DNA of 64,000 bases, from NCBI RefSeq assembly GCF_002998435.1, contig NZ_CP027231.1, positions 2,769,001-2,833,000 of the forward strand. The letters run 5' to 3'. Both the position numbers and the translations under genes were made by a program. Shown here piece after piece: positions 52,723 through 61,461 of the stretch. How positions within the stretch are numbered: the stretch's first letter is position 1; each line of letters starts with the position of its first letter. The stretch comes from Bacteroides zoogleoformans (GTDB taxonomy: Bacteria; Bacteroidota; Bacteroidia; Bacteroidales; Bacteroidaceae). Under the pieces are notes generated by a model. It ran no database searches, was not told the origin of the DNA, and saw nothing but the letters and a program-made list of their open reading frames with translations.

Positions 52723-54861
52723 ATGGCAACATTACAAAACATTCGGTCGAAAGGACCTTTATTGGTGATTGTTATTGGTTTGGCGCTGTTTGCTTTCATT
52801 GCAGGCGATGCTTGGAAAGTACTTCAGCCACACCGGTCGCAAGATGTAGGTGAGGTGAACGGGGAAACTGTTTCCGCTCAGGATTATCAGGCGTTGGTAG
52901 AAGAATACACGGAGGTGATTAAGTTCTCCAGTGGCAACAACGCATTGAACGATGAACAGACCAATCAAATCAAGGATGAGGTGTGGAGAACATACATCAA
53001 CAATAAACTGATTGAGAAAGAAGCCAAAAAACTGGGACTGACGGTGACGAAAGCAGAAATTCAGGCTATCATCGATGCCGGCGTGCACCCCATGCTGCAA
53101 CGTACTCCTTTCCGCAATCCGCAAACCGGGGCGTTCGATAAAGATATGCTGAAGAAGTTTTTGGTGGATTACTCTAAGATGAACAAGGCACAGATGCCTT
53201 CTCAATATGCAGAGTACTATGAGTCTATGTACAAATTCTGGTCTTTTCTTGAAAAGTCGCTCACACAGAGCCGTTTGCAGGAGAAATATCAGGCTTTGAT
53301 TACGAAGTCCTTGTTCTCTAATCCGGTGGAAGCAGAGGTTGCGTTTGACGCCAGAGTGAATCAGACGGATCTGTTGTTGGCTGCCGTGCCTTATTCCTCC
53401 ATCGTTGACTCGACCATTGTGGTGAATGATGCCGACCTGAAGGCTGCTTATGACAAAAAGAAAGAACAATTCAAGCAATATGCTGAAACGCGTAACATCA
53501 AGTTTATCGATGTGCAGGTCACTGCAAGCGCCGAAGACAAGGCTGCCCTCCGGAAGGAAATGGAGGAATATACGGAACAGCTTGCCGGCAATCCGGCTGA
53601 TTATGCTTCCTTTATCCGCTCCACCGGTTCGGAGACTCCCTATGCCGACTTGTTCTATACTACACGTTCTTTGCCGGCCGACGTAGTTGCCCGTCTGGAT
53701 TCTGTTTCAGTGGGCGGTGTATTCGGCCCGTATTATAATGTAGAAGACAATACCATCAACTCTTTCAAGAAGCTGGCTTTCGCCTCTATGCCGGACTCTA
53801 TTGAGTTCCGCCAGATTCAGGTGGTTGCCGACGACGCTGCGAAGACCAAGACATTGGCTGATAGTATTTACAATGCCATCAAAGGCGGTGCCGACTTTGC
53901 GGCGGTTGCCAAAAAGTATGGTCAGACCGGCGAACCCGCGTGGATTTCTTCGACTAACTATGAAGGTGCCCAAATAGAGGGTGACAACTTGAAATATATC
54001 ACAGCTGTGACGACTTTGGCACAGAACGAACTGACCAATCTGGCTTTGGGACAAGCCAATGTCATTTTGCAGGTGACTGCCAAAAAAGCGGTGAAGGATA
54101 AATATAAAGTAGCCGTTATCAAGCGTCCGGTGGACTTCAGCAAGGAAACTTATAGCAAGGCTTACAATGAGTTCAGCCAATTCATAGCAACGAACAATAC
54201 GTTGGAAAAGATGGTTGCCAATGCCGAAGATGCGGGATATAAATTGCTGGATAGGACGGAGTTGTATAGCTCGGAACATGGAATTGGCGGCGTGAGAGGA
54301 ACCAAAGATGCGTTGAAGTGGGCGTTTGAAGCCAAGGCCGGTGAGGTTTCCGGACTGTATGAGTGTGGCGAGAGCGACCGCATGATGGTGGTAGGTGTGG
54401 CAAGCATCGTACCGGAAGGCTATCGTCCGTTGGCTCTGGTAAAAGAGCAGCTGAGGGCTGAAATCCTCCGCGATAAGAAAGCCGAGAAAATTATGGCCGA
54501 CATGAAAGCAGCCAATGCCGCTTCGTTCGACCAATATAAGAACCTGACGAACGCTGTCAGCGACTCTGTGAAGCATGTCACTTTCGGCGCTCCTGCTTAT
54601 GTTGCAGCTCTTCGCAGCAGCGAACCGCTGGTGAGCGCTTATGCATCGGTAGCCGAACTGAACAAGCTGAGTGCTCCCATCAAGGGTAATGGCGGTGTTT
54701 TCGTTCTGCAAGCTTATGCAAAAGAAAAGCAGAATGACACCTTCAACAAGGAAACCGAAGAAACGGCCTTGAAGAATATACATGCACGTATGGCAAGCCA
54801 ATTCATCAACGACTTGTATTTGAAGGCGGAAGTTAAGGATAAACGCTACTTGTTCTTCTAA
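52723..54861 (+). CDS. PpiD-like periplasmic peptidyl-prolyl isomerase/chaperone
   Basis: The 712-residue protein has one N-terminal membrane helix (RSKGPLLVIVIGLALFAFIA, about 9-28) with the bulk in the periplasm. A SurA-N-like helical domain (GEVNGETVSAQDYQALVEEY, about 40-190) is followed by a parvulin-type PPIase region near 345-460 (SIEFRQIQVVADDAAKTK, then IYNAIKGGADFAAVAKKYG). A long C-terminal helical part ends it. PpiD and SurA relatives help fold exported and outer-membrane proteins. The catalytic parvulin residues are not obvious, so it may be mainly a chaperone. It is closed by the palindromic hairpin at 54921-54991. Confidence 0.87.
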   Translation: MATLQNIRSKGPLLVIVIGLALFAFIAGDAWKVLQPHRSQDVGEVNGETVSAQDYQALVEEYTEVIKFSSGNNALNDEQTNQIKDEVWRTYINNKLIEKEAKKLGLTVTKAEIQAIIDAGVHPMLQRTPFRNPQTGAFDKDMLKKFLVDYSKMNKAQMPSQYAEYYESMYKFWSFLEKSLTQSRLQEKYQALITKSLFSNPVEAEVAFDARVNQTDLLLAAVPYSSIVDSTIVVNDADLKAAYDKKKEQFKQYAETRNIKFIDVQVTASAEDKAALRKEMEEYTEQLAGNPADYASFIRSTGSETPYADLFYTTRSLPADVVARLDSVSVGGVFGPYYNVEDNTINSFKKLAFASMPDSIEFRQIQVVADDAAKTKTLADSIYNAIKGGADFAAVAKKYGQTGEPAWISSTNYEGAQIEGDNLKYITAVTTLAQNELTNLALGQANVILQVTAKKAVKDKYKVAVIKRPVDFSKETYSKAYNEFSQFIATNNTLEKMVANAEDAGYKLLDRTELYSSEHGIGGVRGTKDALKWAFEAKAGEVSGLYECGESDRMMVVGVASIVPEGYRPLALVKEQLRAEILRDKKAEKIMADMKAANAASFDQYKNLTNAVSDSVKHVTFGAPAYVAALRSSEPLVSAYASVAELNKLSAPIKGNGGVFVLQAYAKEKQNDTFNKETEETALKNIHARMASQFINDLYLKAEVKDKRYLFF

Positions 54862-54920
54862 TAACAAGTAGGGGCCTTTATAAGGAAAGAGGTGTTGCAA
54901 CGCGCACCTCGAACCTCTTT

Positions 54921-54991
54921 AGGCATGGGTTCCACGGAATGCACGGATGGGGTTATATCACGACCGTGTGGTTTCGTGAAATCCATGCTTT
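54921..54991 (+). terminator. Terminator-like CACGG palindrome after the PpiD-like gene
   Basis: GCATGG at 54921 and CCATGC at 54981 begin and end a hairpin with about 24-base imperfect arms containing two CACGG/CGTG blocks. A run of six T follows from 54987. A similar element occurs at 61462-61525. Confidence 0.65.
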
Positions 54992-55029
54992 TTTCCGTTT
55001 GGTTCATTGATTTTATGCAACTTTTTTGT

Positions 55030-55037
55030 TATCTTTG
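55030..55037 (+). promoter_or_regulatory. Bacteroides -7 box for rlmN
   Basis: TATCTTTG fits consensus. Transcription would start near 55042, leaving a leader of about 120 bases. Confidence 0.6.
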
Positions 55038-55054
55038 CATTCTAAGAGGAATAT

Positions 55055-55096
55055 ATGTTTCTTTGCGACAGGGCGGGTGTTGGGCGGAAGAAGTGA
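55055..55096 (+). CDS. Possible 13-residue leader peptide
   Basis: ATG at 55055 opens a 13-codon frame (MFLCDRAGVGRKK) ended by TGA at 55094. The sequence AGAGGA lies five bases before the ATG, a better Shine-Dalgarno match than most genes here have. It lies within the rlmN leader, before a hairpin at 55113-55144. Expression is not shown. Confidence 0.25.
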   Translation: MFLCDRAGVGRKK

Positions 55097-55112
55097 TGTT
55101 TTCTTAGATAAA

Positions 55113-55144
55113 GTCCGTTGTCTCTCGACAGGACGTTCTTTTTA
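55113..55144 (+). terminator. Hairpin with T-rich tail in the rlmN leader (possible attenuator)
   Basis: GTCC (55113-55116) and GTC pair with GAC and GGAC (55131-55134) around a TCTC loop. TTCTTTTT follows at 55137-55144. It stands between the leader ORF and rlmN, about 17 bases before the ATG at 55162. The stem is moderate, with unpaired bases on one side. Confidence 0.35.
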
Positions 55145-55161
55145 ATGAAAAAAACTATAAT

Positions 55162-56187
55162 ATGCAGAAACGACCTCTATTGGGGCTGACCCTCGCTGAA
55201 TTACAAAACGTGGTGAGGAACTTGGGGATGCCGGGTTTTTCGGCCAAGCAGATAGCCTCTTGGGTGTACGACAAGAAAGTGACTTCCATTGATGAGATGA
55301 GCAATCTTTCGTTGAAGCACCGTGAGTTGCTGAAGGAGATGTATGAAGTCGGTGCCGAAGCTCCGGTAGATGCGATGCACTCGGTGGATGGTACGGTGAA
55401 ATATCTCTATCGGGCAGGAGAGGGGCGTTTTGTCGAAGCGGTTTACATTCCTGAAGACAACCGTGCCACACTTTGCGTCTCTTCGCAGGTGGGATGCAAG
55501 ATGAACTGTAAGTTCTGCATGACAGGCAAGCAAGGATTCACAGCCAATTTAACCTCTCATCAGATTATCAATCAAATCAGTTCCTTGCCCGAAAGAGAGA
55601 AGCTGACCAATGTGGTGATGATGGGGATGGGCGAACCGCTTGATAATTTGGACGAAGTGCTGAAAGCGCTGGAGGTCATGACCGCCTCCTACGGATATGG
55701 ATGGAGTCCCAAACGCATTACCCTCTCTTCCGTAGGACTGCGGAAAGGATTGCAGCGCTTTATAGAAGAGTCCGATTGTCATTTGGCCATCAGTCTGCAT
55801 TCTCCCCTGCCTCTGCAACGCAGGGATTTGATGCCTGCCGAAAGAGCTTTCTCCATCACGGAGATTGTGGATTTGCTAAGAAACCATGACTTCGGCAAGC
55901 AACGCAGGCTTTCCTTCGAGTACATCGTTTTTAAAGGAGTGAACGACTCGATTACGTACGCCAAGGAGCTGCTGAAGTTGTTGCGCGGGATGGATTGCAG
56001 GCTCAATCTGATTCGTTTCCATGCCATACCGGGTGTGGAGCTTGAAGGAGCCGATATGGAAACGATGACGGCTTTCCGCGACTATCTGACATCGCACGGA
56101 CTGTTCACCACCATACGCTCTTCGCGTGGTGAAGATATTTTTGCGGCGTGCGGCATGCTTTCTACCGCCAGGCAAGAAAAAGAATAA
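55162..56187 (+). CDS. rlmN: Dual-specificity 23S rRNA/tRNA methyltransferase RlmN
   Basis: The 341-residue radical-SAM enzyme methylates C2 of A2503 in 23S rRNA and A37 in some tRNAs. The iron-sulphur motif CxxxCxxC is C112, C116 and C119 in VGCKMNCKFCMTG. The methyl-carrier Cys is C330 in FAACGML, which with a preceding Cys distinguishes RlmN from other families. NVVMMGMGEPLDNLD and ISLHSPLPLQRRDLMPAE are also typical. Length is normal. The leader has a short ORF and hairpin, which may regulate expression. The DUF4837 gene follows after 86 bases. Confidence 0.97.
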   Translation: MQKRPLLGLTLAELQNVVRNLGMPGFSAKQIASWVYDKKVTSIDEMSNLSLKHRELLKEMYEVGAEAPVDAMHSVDGTVKYLYRAGEGRFVEAVYIPEDNRATLCVSSQVGCKMNCKFCMTGKQGFTANLTSHQIINQISSLPEREKLTNVVMMGMGEPLDNLDEVLKALEVMTASYGYGWSPKRITLSSVGLRKGLQRFIEESDCHLAISLHSPLPLQRRDLMPAERAFSITEIVDLLRNHDFGKQRRLSFEYIVFKGVNDSITYAKELLKLLRGMDCRLNLIRFHAIPGVELEGADMETMTAFRDYLTSHGLFTTIRSSRGEDIFAACGMLSTARQEKE

Positions 56188-56273
56188 GAACAAATTAATA
56201 TAAATTATTGACTTTGACGGAAAGGATGTTGTGCATTCTTCTTAGCTTTGTGAAAATAAAATGGATAGAGATT

Positions 56274-57329
56274 ATGAAAAAGCGCTTGTTCTATGTAAGT
56301 TTAGCTCTTATGCTGATACTTTCTGCCGGATGCGGCAAAGGTAAAAAGGGAGTGTTTACACCTACTTCCAGTGGCCGTGCGTATGAAATTCTGGTGGTGG
56401 TTAACGCCGGATTGTGGGAACGCCCTGCCGGCAGAGCCTTGTTCGATGTGCTCGATACGGATGTTCCCGGATTGCCGCAGTCGGAACGTTCATTCCGCAT
56501 CATGTATACTGATCCGAGCAATTATGACGCAACATTGAAGATGATTCGCAACATCATCATTGTGGATGTGAATAAGGACTTGTACACGCAGCCCAAATTC
56601 AAATCGGCGAAGAACGTCTATGCTGCCCCGCAATCTATCCTGACCATTCAGGCGCCTGATGAACCGTCGTTCGCCCGGTTCGTGGAGGAGAACAGTCAAG
56701 TTGTCATCGACTTCTTTACCCATGCGGAAATGAACCGGCAGATTTCGGTCTTGAAGGATAAACACAGCGATTATATTGCTACAAAGGTGAAAAGCCTGTT
56801 TGATTGCGATGTGTGGGTTTCCGGCGAACTGACCTCTACCAAGCAGGGTGAGGGTTTCTTTTGGGCAGGAACGAACACTGCTACCGGTGACCGGAATTTC
56901 GTAATCTATTCTTATCCTTATACGGATAAAGCAACATTTACTAAAGAGTATTTTGTGCAAAAGCGTGATTCTGTGATGAAAATCAATATTCCGGGTGCCA
57001 AAGAAGGCATGTATATGATGACGGACTCTTTGATGACCGATGTGCACCCCATCAGCGTGCAGGGTGAATATGCGCTGGAAGCTCGTGGGTTGTGGCGTGT
57101 GAAGGGTGATTTCATGGGTGGACCTTTTGTCTCTCATGTACGCTTGGATAAGGCCAATCAGCGCATCATCGTTTCGGAGGTCTTTATCTATTCACCCGAT
57201 AAGTTGAAGCGGAATCTGGTCCGCCAGATGGAAGCCTCGCTCTATACGCTGAAGTTGCCCGGCGGCAAGCAGGAGGGAATGGAGATTCAACTCAACACTG
57301 TTTCGAAAGATACAATAAGCAATAAGTGA
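56274..57329 (+). CDS. DUF4837-family lipoprotein
   Basis: The 351-residue protein has a lipoprotein signal (ILSAGC, Cys about 19, followed by GKGKKGVFTPTSSGR). The mature part contains YEILVVVNAGLWERPAGRA, which opens the DUF4837 domain. Later come MIRNIIIVDVNKDLYTQPKF and DVWVSGELTSTKQGEGFFW. The fold is mixed alpha/beta. DUF4837 is conserved in Bacteroidetes with no assigned function. The start at 56274 was chosen over 56208, whose extra N-terminal residues precede the signal. The gene heads an operon with pdxA four bases downstream, so it is co-expressed with pyridoxal synthesis and LPS-transport genes. Confidence 0.85.
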   Translation: MKKRLFYVSLALMLILSAGCGKGKKGVFTPTSSGRAYEILVVVNAGLWERPAGRALFDVLDTDVPGLPQSERSFRIMYTDPSNYDATLKMIRNIIIVDVNKDLYTQPKFKSAKNVYAAPQSILTIQAPDEPSFARFVEENSQVVIDFFTHAEMNRQISVLKDKHSDYIATKVKSLFDCDVWVSGELTSTKQGEGFFWAGTNTATGDRNFVIYSYPYTDKATFTKEYFVQKRDSVMKINIPGAKEGMYMMTDSLMTDVHPISVQGEYALEARGLWRVKGDFMGGPFVSHVRLDKANQRIIVSEVFIYSPDKLKRNLVRQMEASLYTLKLPGGKQEGMEIQLNTVSKDTISNK

Positions 57330-57333
57330 AAAA

Positions 57334-58431
57334 ATGGAAGATAAGAAAATAAGAGTCGGCATTACGCAAGGAGATATCAATGGAGTGGGGTATGAGGTGA
57401 TTCTGAAGACTTTTGCGGAACCCGCTATGTTGGAGTTGTGCACTCCCATCGTATATGGTTCACCCAAAGTGGCTGCTTATCATCGTAAGTCATTGGATTT
57501 GCCTACCAACTTCAGTATCATCAACTCTGCACCCGAAGCTGTTCATAACCGATTGAGCATAGTGAACTGTACCGATGATGAGGTGAAGGTGGAATTTTCC
57601 AAGCCTGCCGCCGAAGCCGGTAAAGCTGCGTTTGGCGCATTGGAAAAAGCCATTGAGGAATATAAGAAGGGATGGATAGACGTACTTGTGACTGCTCCTA
57701 TCAACAAGCATACCATTCAATCGGAAGAGTTTGCTTTCCCCGGACATACGGAATATATCGAGCAGAAACTGGGAAATGGTGAGAAGGCACTTATGATTCT
57801 GCTGAAAGATGATTTAAGAATGGCATTGGTCACCGGACACGTCCCGGTGAAAGAGATTGCCACCACCATCACGAAAGAGTTGATAGAGGAGAAACTGAGG
57901 ATTTTCAATCAGTCCTTGAAGCGTGATTTTGCCCTCGATGCCCCCCGTATTGCCGTCCTGTCGCTCAATCCGCATGCAGGAGACAACGGTTTGCTGGGAA
58001 CGGAGGAACAGGAAGTGATAGTTCCAGCCATTCGCGAGATGGCTGCCAAAGGCGTGTTTTGTTATGGGCCTTATCCGGCAGATGGATTCATGGGTTCGGA
58101 TAATTATACTCATTTCGATGGCATTCTGGCAATGTATCATGATCAGGGGCTGGCTCCCTTCAAAGCGTTGGCTATGGACGAAGGGGTGAACTATACGGCG
58201 GGGTTGCCGGTGGTGCGTACTTCGCCGGCTCATGGCACGGCATATGATATTGCCGGAAAAGGGCTTGCTTCGGAAGATTCATTCCGACAAGCCATCTATG
58301 TGGCAATAGACGTATTCCGAAACCGTGAACGTGAGAATGCGATGTGTGCCAATCCGTTGCGTAAGCAATATCATGAGAAACGCGACGACAGTGACAAGCT
58401 GAAGCTTGATAGTGTAGAAGAGGATTTATAG
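57334..58431 (+). CDS. pdxA: 4-hydroxythreonine-4-phosphate dehydrogenase
   Basis: The 365-residue protein oxidises 4-hydroxythreonine 4-phosphate in pyridoxal 5'-phosphate synthesis by the DXP-dependent route. Family motifs are IRVGITQGDINGVGYEVILK at the N-terminus, VTAPINKHTIQ, FPGHTEYI with a metal-binding His, SLNPHAGDNGLLG and AMYHDQGLAPFKALAM with a second His. The C-terminal tail carries the HGTAYDIAGKG block. Length is slightly longer than E. coli PdxA. The gene is one base before the sigma54 activator gene and four after DUF4837, so translation is tightly linked in the operon. Confidence 0.96.
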   Translation: MEDKKIRVGITQGDINGVGYEVILKTFAEPAMLELCTPIVYGSPKVAAYHRKSLDLPTNFSIINSAPEAVHNRLSIVNCTDDEVKVEFSKPAAEAGKAAFGALEKAIEEYKKGWIDVLVTAPINKHTIQSEEFAFPGHTEYIEQKLGNGEKALMILLKDDLRMALVTGHVPVKEIATTITKELIEEKLRIFNQSLKRDFALDAPRIAVLSLNPHAGDNGLLGTEEQEVIVPAIREMAAKGVFCYGPYPADGFMGSDNYTHFDGILAMYHDQGLAPFKALAMDEGVNYTAGLPVVRTSPAHGTAYDIAGKGLASEDSFRQAIYVAIDVFRNRERENAMCANPLRKQYHEKRDDSDKLKLDSVEEDL

Positions 58432-58432
58432 C

Positions 58433-59683
58433 ATGACGAAAGCAGAGATACAACAAGTGAAATTGCGTTTTGGCATCATTGGCAACAACGAAGTGCTGAT
58501 GCGCGCCATTGACATTGCCATTCAAGTGGCGCCTACCGACTTGTCTGTATTGATTACCGGAGAGAGTGGGGTGGGAAAGGAAAGCTTTCCGCAGATTATC
58601 CATCAATACAGCCGGCGCAAACATGGACAATATATTGCCGTGAACTGTGGCGCCATTCCGGAAGGGACGATTGACTCCGAGCTGTTCGGACATGAGAAGG
58701 GGGCTTTTACCGGTGCCATTGGCGAGAGGAAGGGGTATTTCGGAGAAGCCAATGGCGGAACGATATTCCTTGACGAAGTAGGTGAACTGCCTTTGCCTAC
58801 TCAGGCTCGATTGTTGCGCGTGCTCGAGAGCGGAGAGTTCATTAAGGTAGGATCTTCTAAAGTGGAGAAAACGGATGTGCGGATAGTCGCCGCCACCAAT
58901 GTGAATCTGGCGCAAGCCATTGCCGATGGGCGTTTCCGCGAGGATTTATATTATCGTTTGAATACGGTTCCCGTTCAAGTTCCGCCGTTGCGCGAGCGTG
59001 GTGAAGATGTGGTACTGCTATTCCGCAAGTTTGCTTCGGATTTTGCGGAGAAATATCGTATGCCGCCCATTCAGTTGACGGAAGACGGCAAACAGATGTT
59101 GTTGGCATATCCGTGGCCGGGAAATGTGCGGCAGTTAAAGAACATCACCGAGCAGATCTCGATCATTGAAACCAATCGTGAAATCGATGCGTCTATCTTG
59201 AAAGGTTATCTGCCCGAACAAAACAATGTGCAACGTCTGCCTGCCTTGTTCGGGGTGAAAGAGAACAAGAGTTTCGGCAGTGAGAGGGAAATACTTTATC
59301 AGGTGCTGTTTGATATGCGTCAGGATGTGACCGAACTGAAGAAGCTGGTGCATGAGATCATGAGCGAGCGCGGGACGATGCCTAATTCTCCCGTAGCTGC
59401 TCCTGCTTACTATACATCGGGGACTCCGGCTGTGATGCCCCCGGCAACATCTGTTGTGCCCACCATAATACATCCTTCGGTGAAACCCGTATCTTCTGTA
59501 GATGACGACATTCTGGACACGGAAGAGTATGTGGAAGAGACGCTTTCGTTGGATGAAGTGGAGAAGGAAATGATACGCAAGGCGCTTGAAAGACGCCATG
59601 GGAAGCGTAAAAGTGCGGCTTTGGATTTGAATATTTCCGAGCGGACATTATACAGAAAGATAAAAGAGTATGGATTGGATTAA
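58433..59683 (+). CDS. Sigma54-dependent transcriptional activator without sensor domain
   Basis: The 416-residue protein begins directly with the AAA+ domain: Walker A GESGVGKE (43-50), the sigma54-contacting loop GAFTGA (90-95) and Walker B FLDE (112-115). An Arg-finger/sensor region (LNTVPVQVPPLRERGEDV) and a linker of about 90 residues rich in Pro/Val follow. A Fis-type HTH (RRHGKRKSAALDLNISER, about 389-406) ends the protein. No receiver, GAF or PAS domain precedes the AAA+ core, so it must be regulated by binding partners or expression level. It is in an operon with pdxA and lptE and overlaps lptE by 14 bases. No -24/-12 promoter is evident nearby. Confidence 0.92.
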   Translation: MTKAEIQQVKLRFGIIGNNEVLMRAIDIAIQVAPTDLSVLITGESGVGKESFPQIIHQYSRRKHGQYIAVNCGAIPEGTIDSELFGHEKGAFTGAIGERKGYFGEANGGTIFLDEVGELPLPTQARLLRVLESGEFIKVGSSKVEKTDVRIVAATNVNLAQAIADGRFREDLYYRLNTVPVQVPPLRERGEDVVLLFRKFASDFAEKYRMPPIQLTEDGKQMLLAYPWPGNVRQLKNITEQISIIETNREIDASILKGYLPEQNNVQRLPALFGVKENKSFGSEREILYQVLFDMRQDVTELKKLVHEIMSERGTMPNSPVAAPAYYTSGTPAVMPPATSVVPTIIHPSVKPVSSVDDDILDTEEYVEETLSLDEVEKEMIRKALERRHGKRKSAALDLNISERTLYRKIKEYGLD

Positions 59684-60194
59684 GAGAATGGCGTCTGCCG
59701 TATGGTTGACAAGCCTGTTGTTTCTGGTAAATTCATGTCAAATGAAGTTCGGCCTTGCGCCCATCAGCTCGATTGACTATACAAAGGTAAAAACGATTTC
59801 CATTGCCGACTTTCAGAATCGGGCGGAATATGTGTATGCGCCTTTGGCTACGGAGTTCAACCAAAGGATGAAAGACATGTTCATACAGCAGACTCGCCTG
59901 AAACTTGTCAATTCCGGCGGAGATCTTGATATAGACGGTGAAATAGTAGGCTATAACCAATATAACGAAGCGGTGGATGCCAGCGGTTACTCTTCGAAGG
60001 TGAAGGTGACGCTGACAGTCAATGTGCGTTATGTCAATAATACGAATCATGAAGAAGACTTTGAACAGAAGTTCTCGGCTTTTCAAACATACGATTCTTC
60101 GCGATTGCTCACAGAGGTGCAGGACCAGTTGATAGCTGTGATGACGAAGGATATTGTGGAACAAATCTTCAATGCGACTGTAGCTAACTGGTAG
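59670..60194 (+). CDS. lptE: LPS assembly lipoprotein LptE
   Basis: The 174-residue protein has a lipoprotein signal (LFLVNSC, Cys 23), then GLAPISSIDYTKVKTISIAD, and a two-layer alpha/beta fold with TLTVNVRYVNNTNHEEDFEQ strand pairs, resembling Bacteroidetes LptE. LptE plugs and guides the LptD barrel that inserts LPS into the outer leaflet. The start at 59670 overlaps the preceding gene by 14 bases and a second Met at residue 7 is possible. The gene is separated from the next by one base, so the operon is tightly packed. Similarity to LptE is moderate in such short proteins. Confidence 0.82.
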   Translation: MDWIKRMASAVWLTSLLFLVNSCQMKFGLAPISSIDYTKVKTISIADFQNRAEYVYAPLATEFNQRMKDMFIQQTRLKLVNSGGDLDIDGEIVGYNQYNEAVDASGYSSKVKVTLTVNVRYVNNTNHEEDFEQKFSAFQTYDSSRLLTEVQDQLIAVMTKDIVEQIFNATVANW

Positions 60195-60195
60195 A

Positions 60196-61032
60196 ATGGT
60201 GACTTTTACTCATTTACAGAAGTGGATTGAGCATCCGGATACATTGAACAGGGATACTTTGTACGAACTTCGCACATTGGTGGCCCGCTATCCTTATTTC
60301 CAGTCGCTCCGTTTACTGTATCTGAAAAATCTTTATCTGCTGCACGACATAAGCTTTGGGGTAGAACTGCGCAAGTCTGTATTGTATGTGGCAGACCGGC
60401 GTGTGTTGTTCTATCTCATAGAGGGTGAACGTTTCTCTTTGAAACCCGGTAAGGCGTCTTCTGCCTTCTCTGAGGAGTTGGAGAGAGAACCGAGTGTGGA
60501 CCGTACTCTTTCTTTGATTGATGCCTTTCTAGCCACTATTCCCGAAGAACACTCTCAGAATACCGAGTTGGATTATACCCTGGATTATACTGCTTACTTG
60601 ATGAAAGAAGACGCACCCTCCGAAAAACATTCGGAAAAGGAGACAGAGGTGCCTCTCTTGCGCGGGCATGATCTGATAGACGGGTTTATTCGTAAAAGTG
60701 AGTCGGAAAGTATGCTTTTGTCTGAGACCCAACCCTTTTCCCGGAGCGGTGAAGAGACAACGGGTGATGTGAGAGTGCCTTCCGACGGAAGTGGGGATTT
60801 TTCTGATAAAGCGGATGAGGAGGAAAAGAGTGAGGCAACTCTTGTATCGGATGAACCGGATGACAGCTGTTTTACAGAAACCTTGGCTAAAATCTATATC
60901 AAACAGAAGAGATATGACAAAGCACTCGAAATTATTAAAAAATTAAGTTTGAATTATCCAAAAAAAAATGCTTACTTTGCAGACCAAATCAGATTTTTGG
61001 AGAAATTGATTATTAACGCTAAATCGCAATAA
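60196..61032 (+). CDS. Unknown protein with C-terminal TPR-like helices
   Basis: The 278-residue protein has an N-terminal helical region (FTHLQKWIEHPDTLNRDTLY and LRTLVARYPYFQSLRLLYLK). A central low-complexity acidic segment (about 125-220, rich in Glu, Ser, Asp) follows. A C-terminal tetratricopeptide-like pair (FTETLAKIYIKQKRYDKALE and IIKKLSLNYPKKNAYFADQI, about 230-265) ends it. No signal peptide or membrane segment is clear, so it may be cytoplasmic. The gene lies one base after lptE and four before secG. Its operon position suggests a link to envelope export, but I do not recognise a function. Confidence 0.75.
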   Translation: MVTFTHLQKWIEHPDTLNRDTLYELRTLVARYPYFQSLRLLYLKNLYLLHDISFGVELRKSVLYVADRRVLFYLIEGERFSLKPGKASSAFSEELEREPSVDRTLSLIDAFLATIPEEHSQNTELDYTLDYTAYLMKEDAPSEKHSEKETEVPLLRGHDLIDGFIRKSESESMLLSETQPFSRSGEETTGDVRVPSDGSGDFSDKADEEEKSEATLVSDEPDDSCFTETLAKIYIKQKRYDKALEIIKKLSLNYPKKNAYFADQIRFLEKLIINAKSQ

Positions 61033-61036
61033 CAAA

Positions 61037-61396
61037 ATGTACTTATTATTAATTATCTTTATGCTGATAGCATCTGTTTTGATGTGCTTCATTGTGTTGA
61101 TTCAAAATTCTAAAGGAGGTGGTCTGGCGTCAGGCTTCTCATCATCCAATCAGATTATGGGTGTGCGCAAAACTACCGACTTCCTGGAAAAGGCAACTTG
61201 GACATTGGCAGGCGCAATGGTGGTTTTCAGTATTGTATCTGCATACACGATACCTTCTTCTTCCGGTAAGGGTGGCGATGTTATCATGGAACAGGCACAG
61301 CAGGAAGAAAAGACAAATCCTTATAATATGCCCGTGGGTACGGCAGCTCCTCAAGCCGAAGCTCCTGCTGCTGAAACTGATTCTGCGGCTAACTGA
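61037..61396 (+). CDS. secG: Preprotein translocase subunit SecG
   Basis: The 119-residue protein has two membrane helices: MYLLLIIFMLIASVLMCFIV at the N-terminus and TWTLAGAMVVFSIVSAYTI at about 54-72. Between them is the conserved loop NSKGGGLASGFSSSNQIMG. These are the marks of SecG. It stimulates SecYEG-dependent export driven by the SecA encoded at 35063-38398. The C-terminal extension is Ala/Glu/Pro-rich (about 45 residues), longer than in E. coli, as in many Bacteroidetes. It ends the DUF4837-pdxA-lptE operon and is followed by a terminator at 61425-61456. Confidence 0.95.
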   Translation: MYLLLIIFMLIASVLMCFIVLIQNSKGGGLASGFSSSNQIMGVRKTTDFLEKATWTLAGAMVVFSIVSAYTIPSSSGKGGDVIMEQAQQEEKTNPYNMPVGTAAPQAEAPAAETDSAAN

Positions 61397-61424
61397 TAAT
61401 AGGGATTTTACCATTCTTTACATA

Positions 61425-61456
61425 AGAGGGTGTGTCCGAACGGTACACTCTCTTTT
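61425..61456 (+). terminator. Terminator of the secG operon
   Basis: AGAGGGTGT (61425-61433) and ACACTCTCT (61445-61453) form a 9-bp stem with one G-U pair, followed by TTT. It lies 29 bases after the secG stop. Confidence 0.75.
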
Positions 61457-61461
61457 TGCGG

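Larger units (their letters stand above)
54992..55161 (+). other. rlmN leader region
   Basis: This leader contains the promoter, a short ORF and a hairpin, listed separately. The upstream half (54992-55029) carries only a weak TTG (-33-like) at 55005-55007. Confidence 0.5.
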
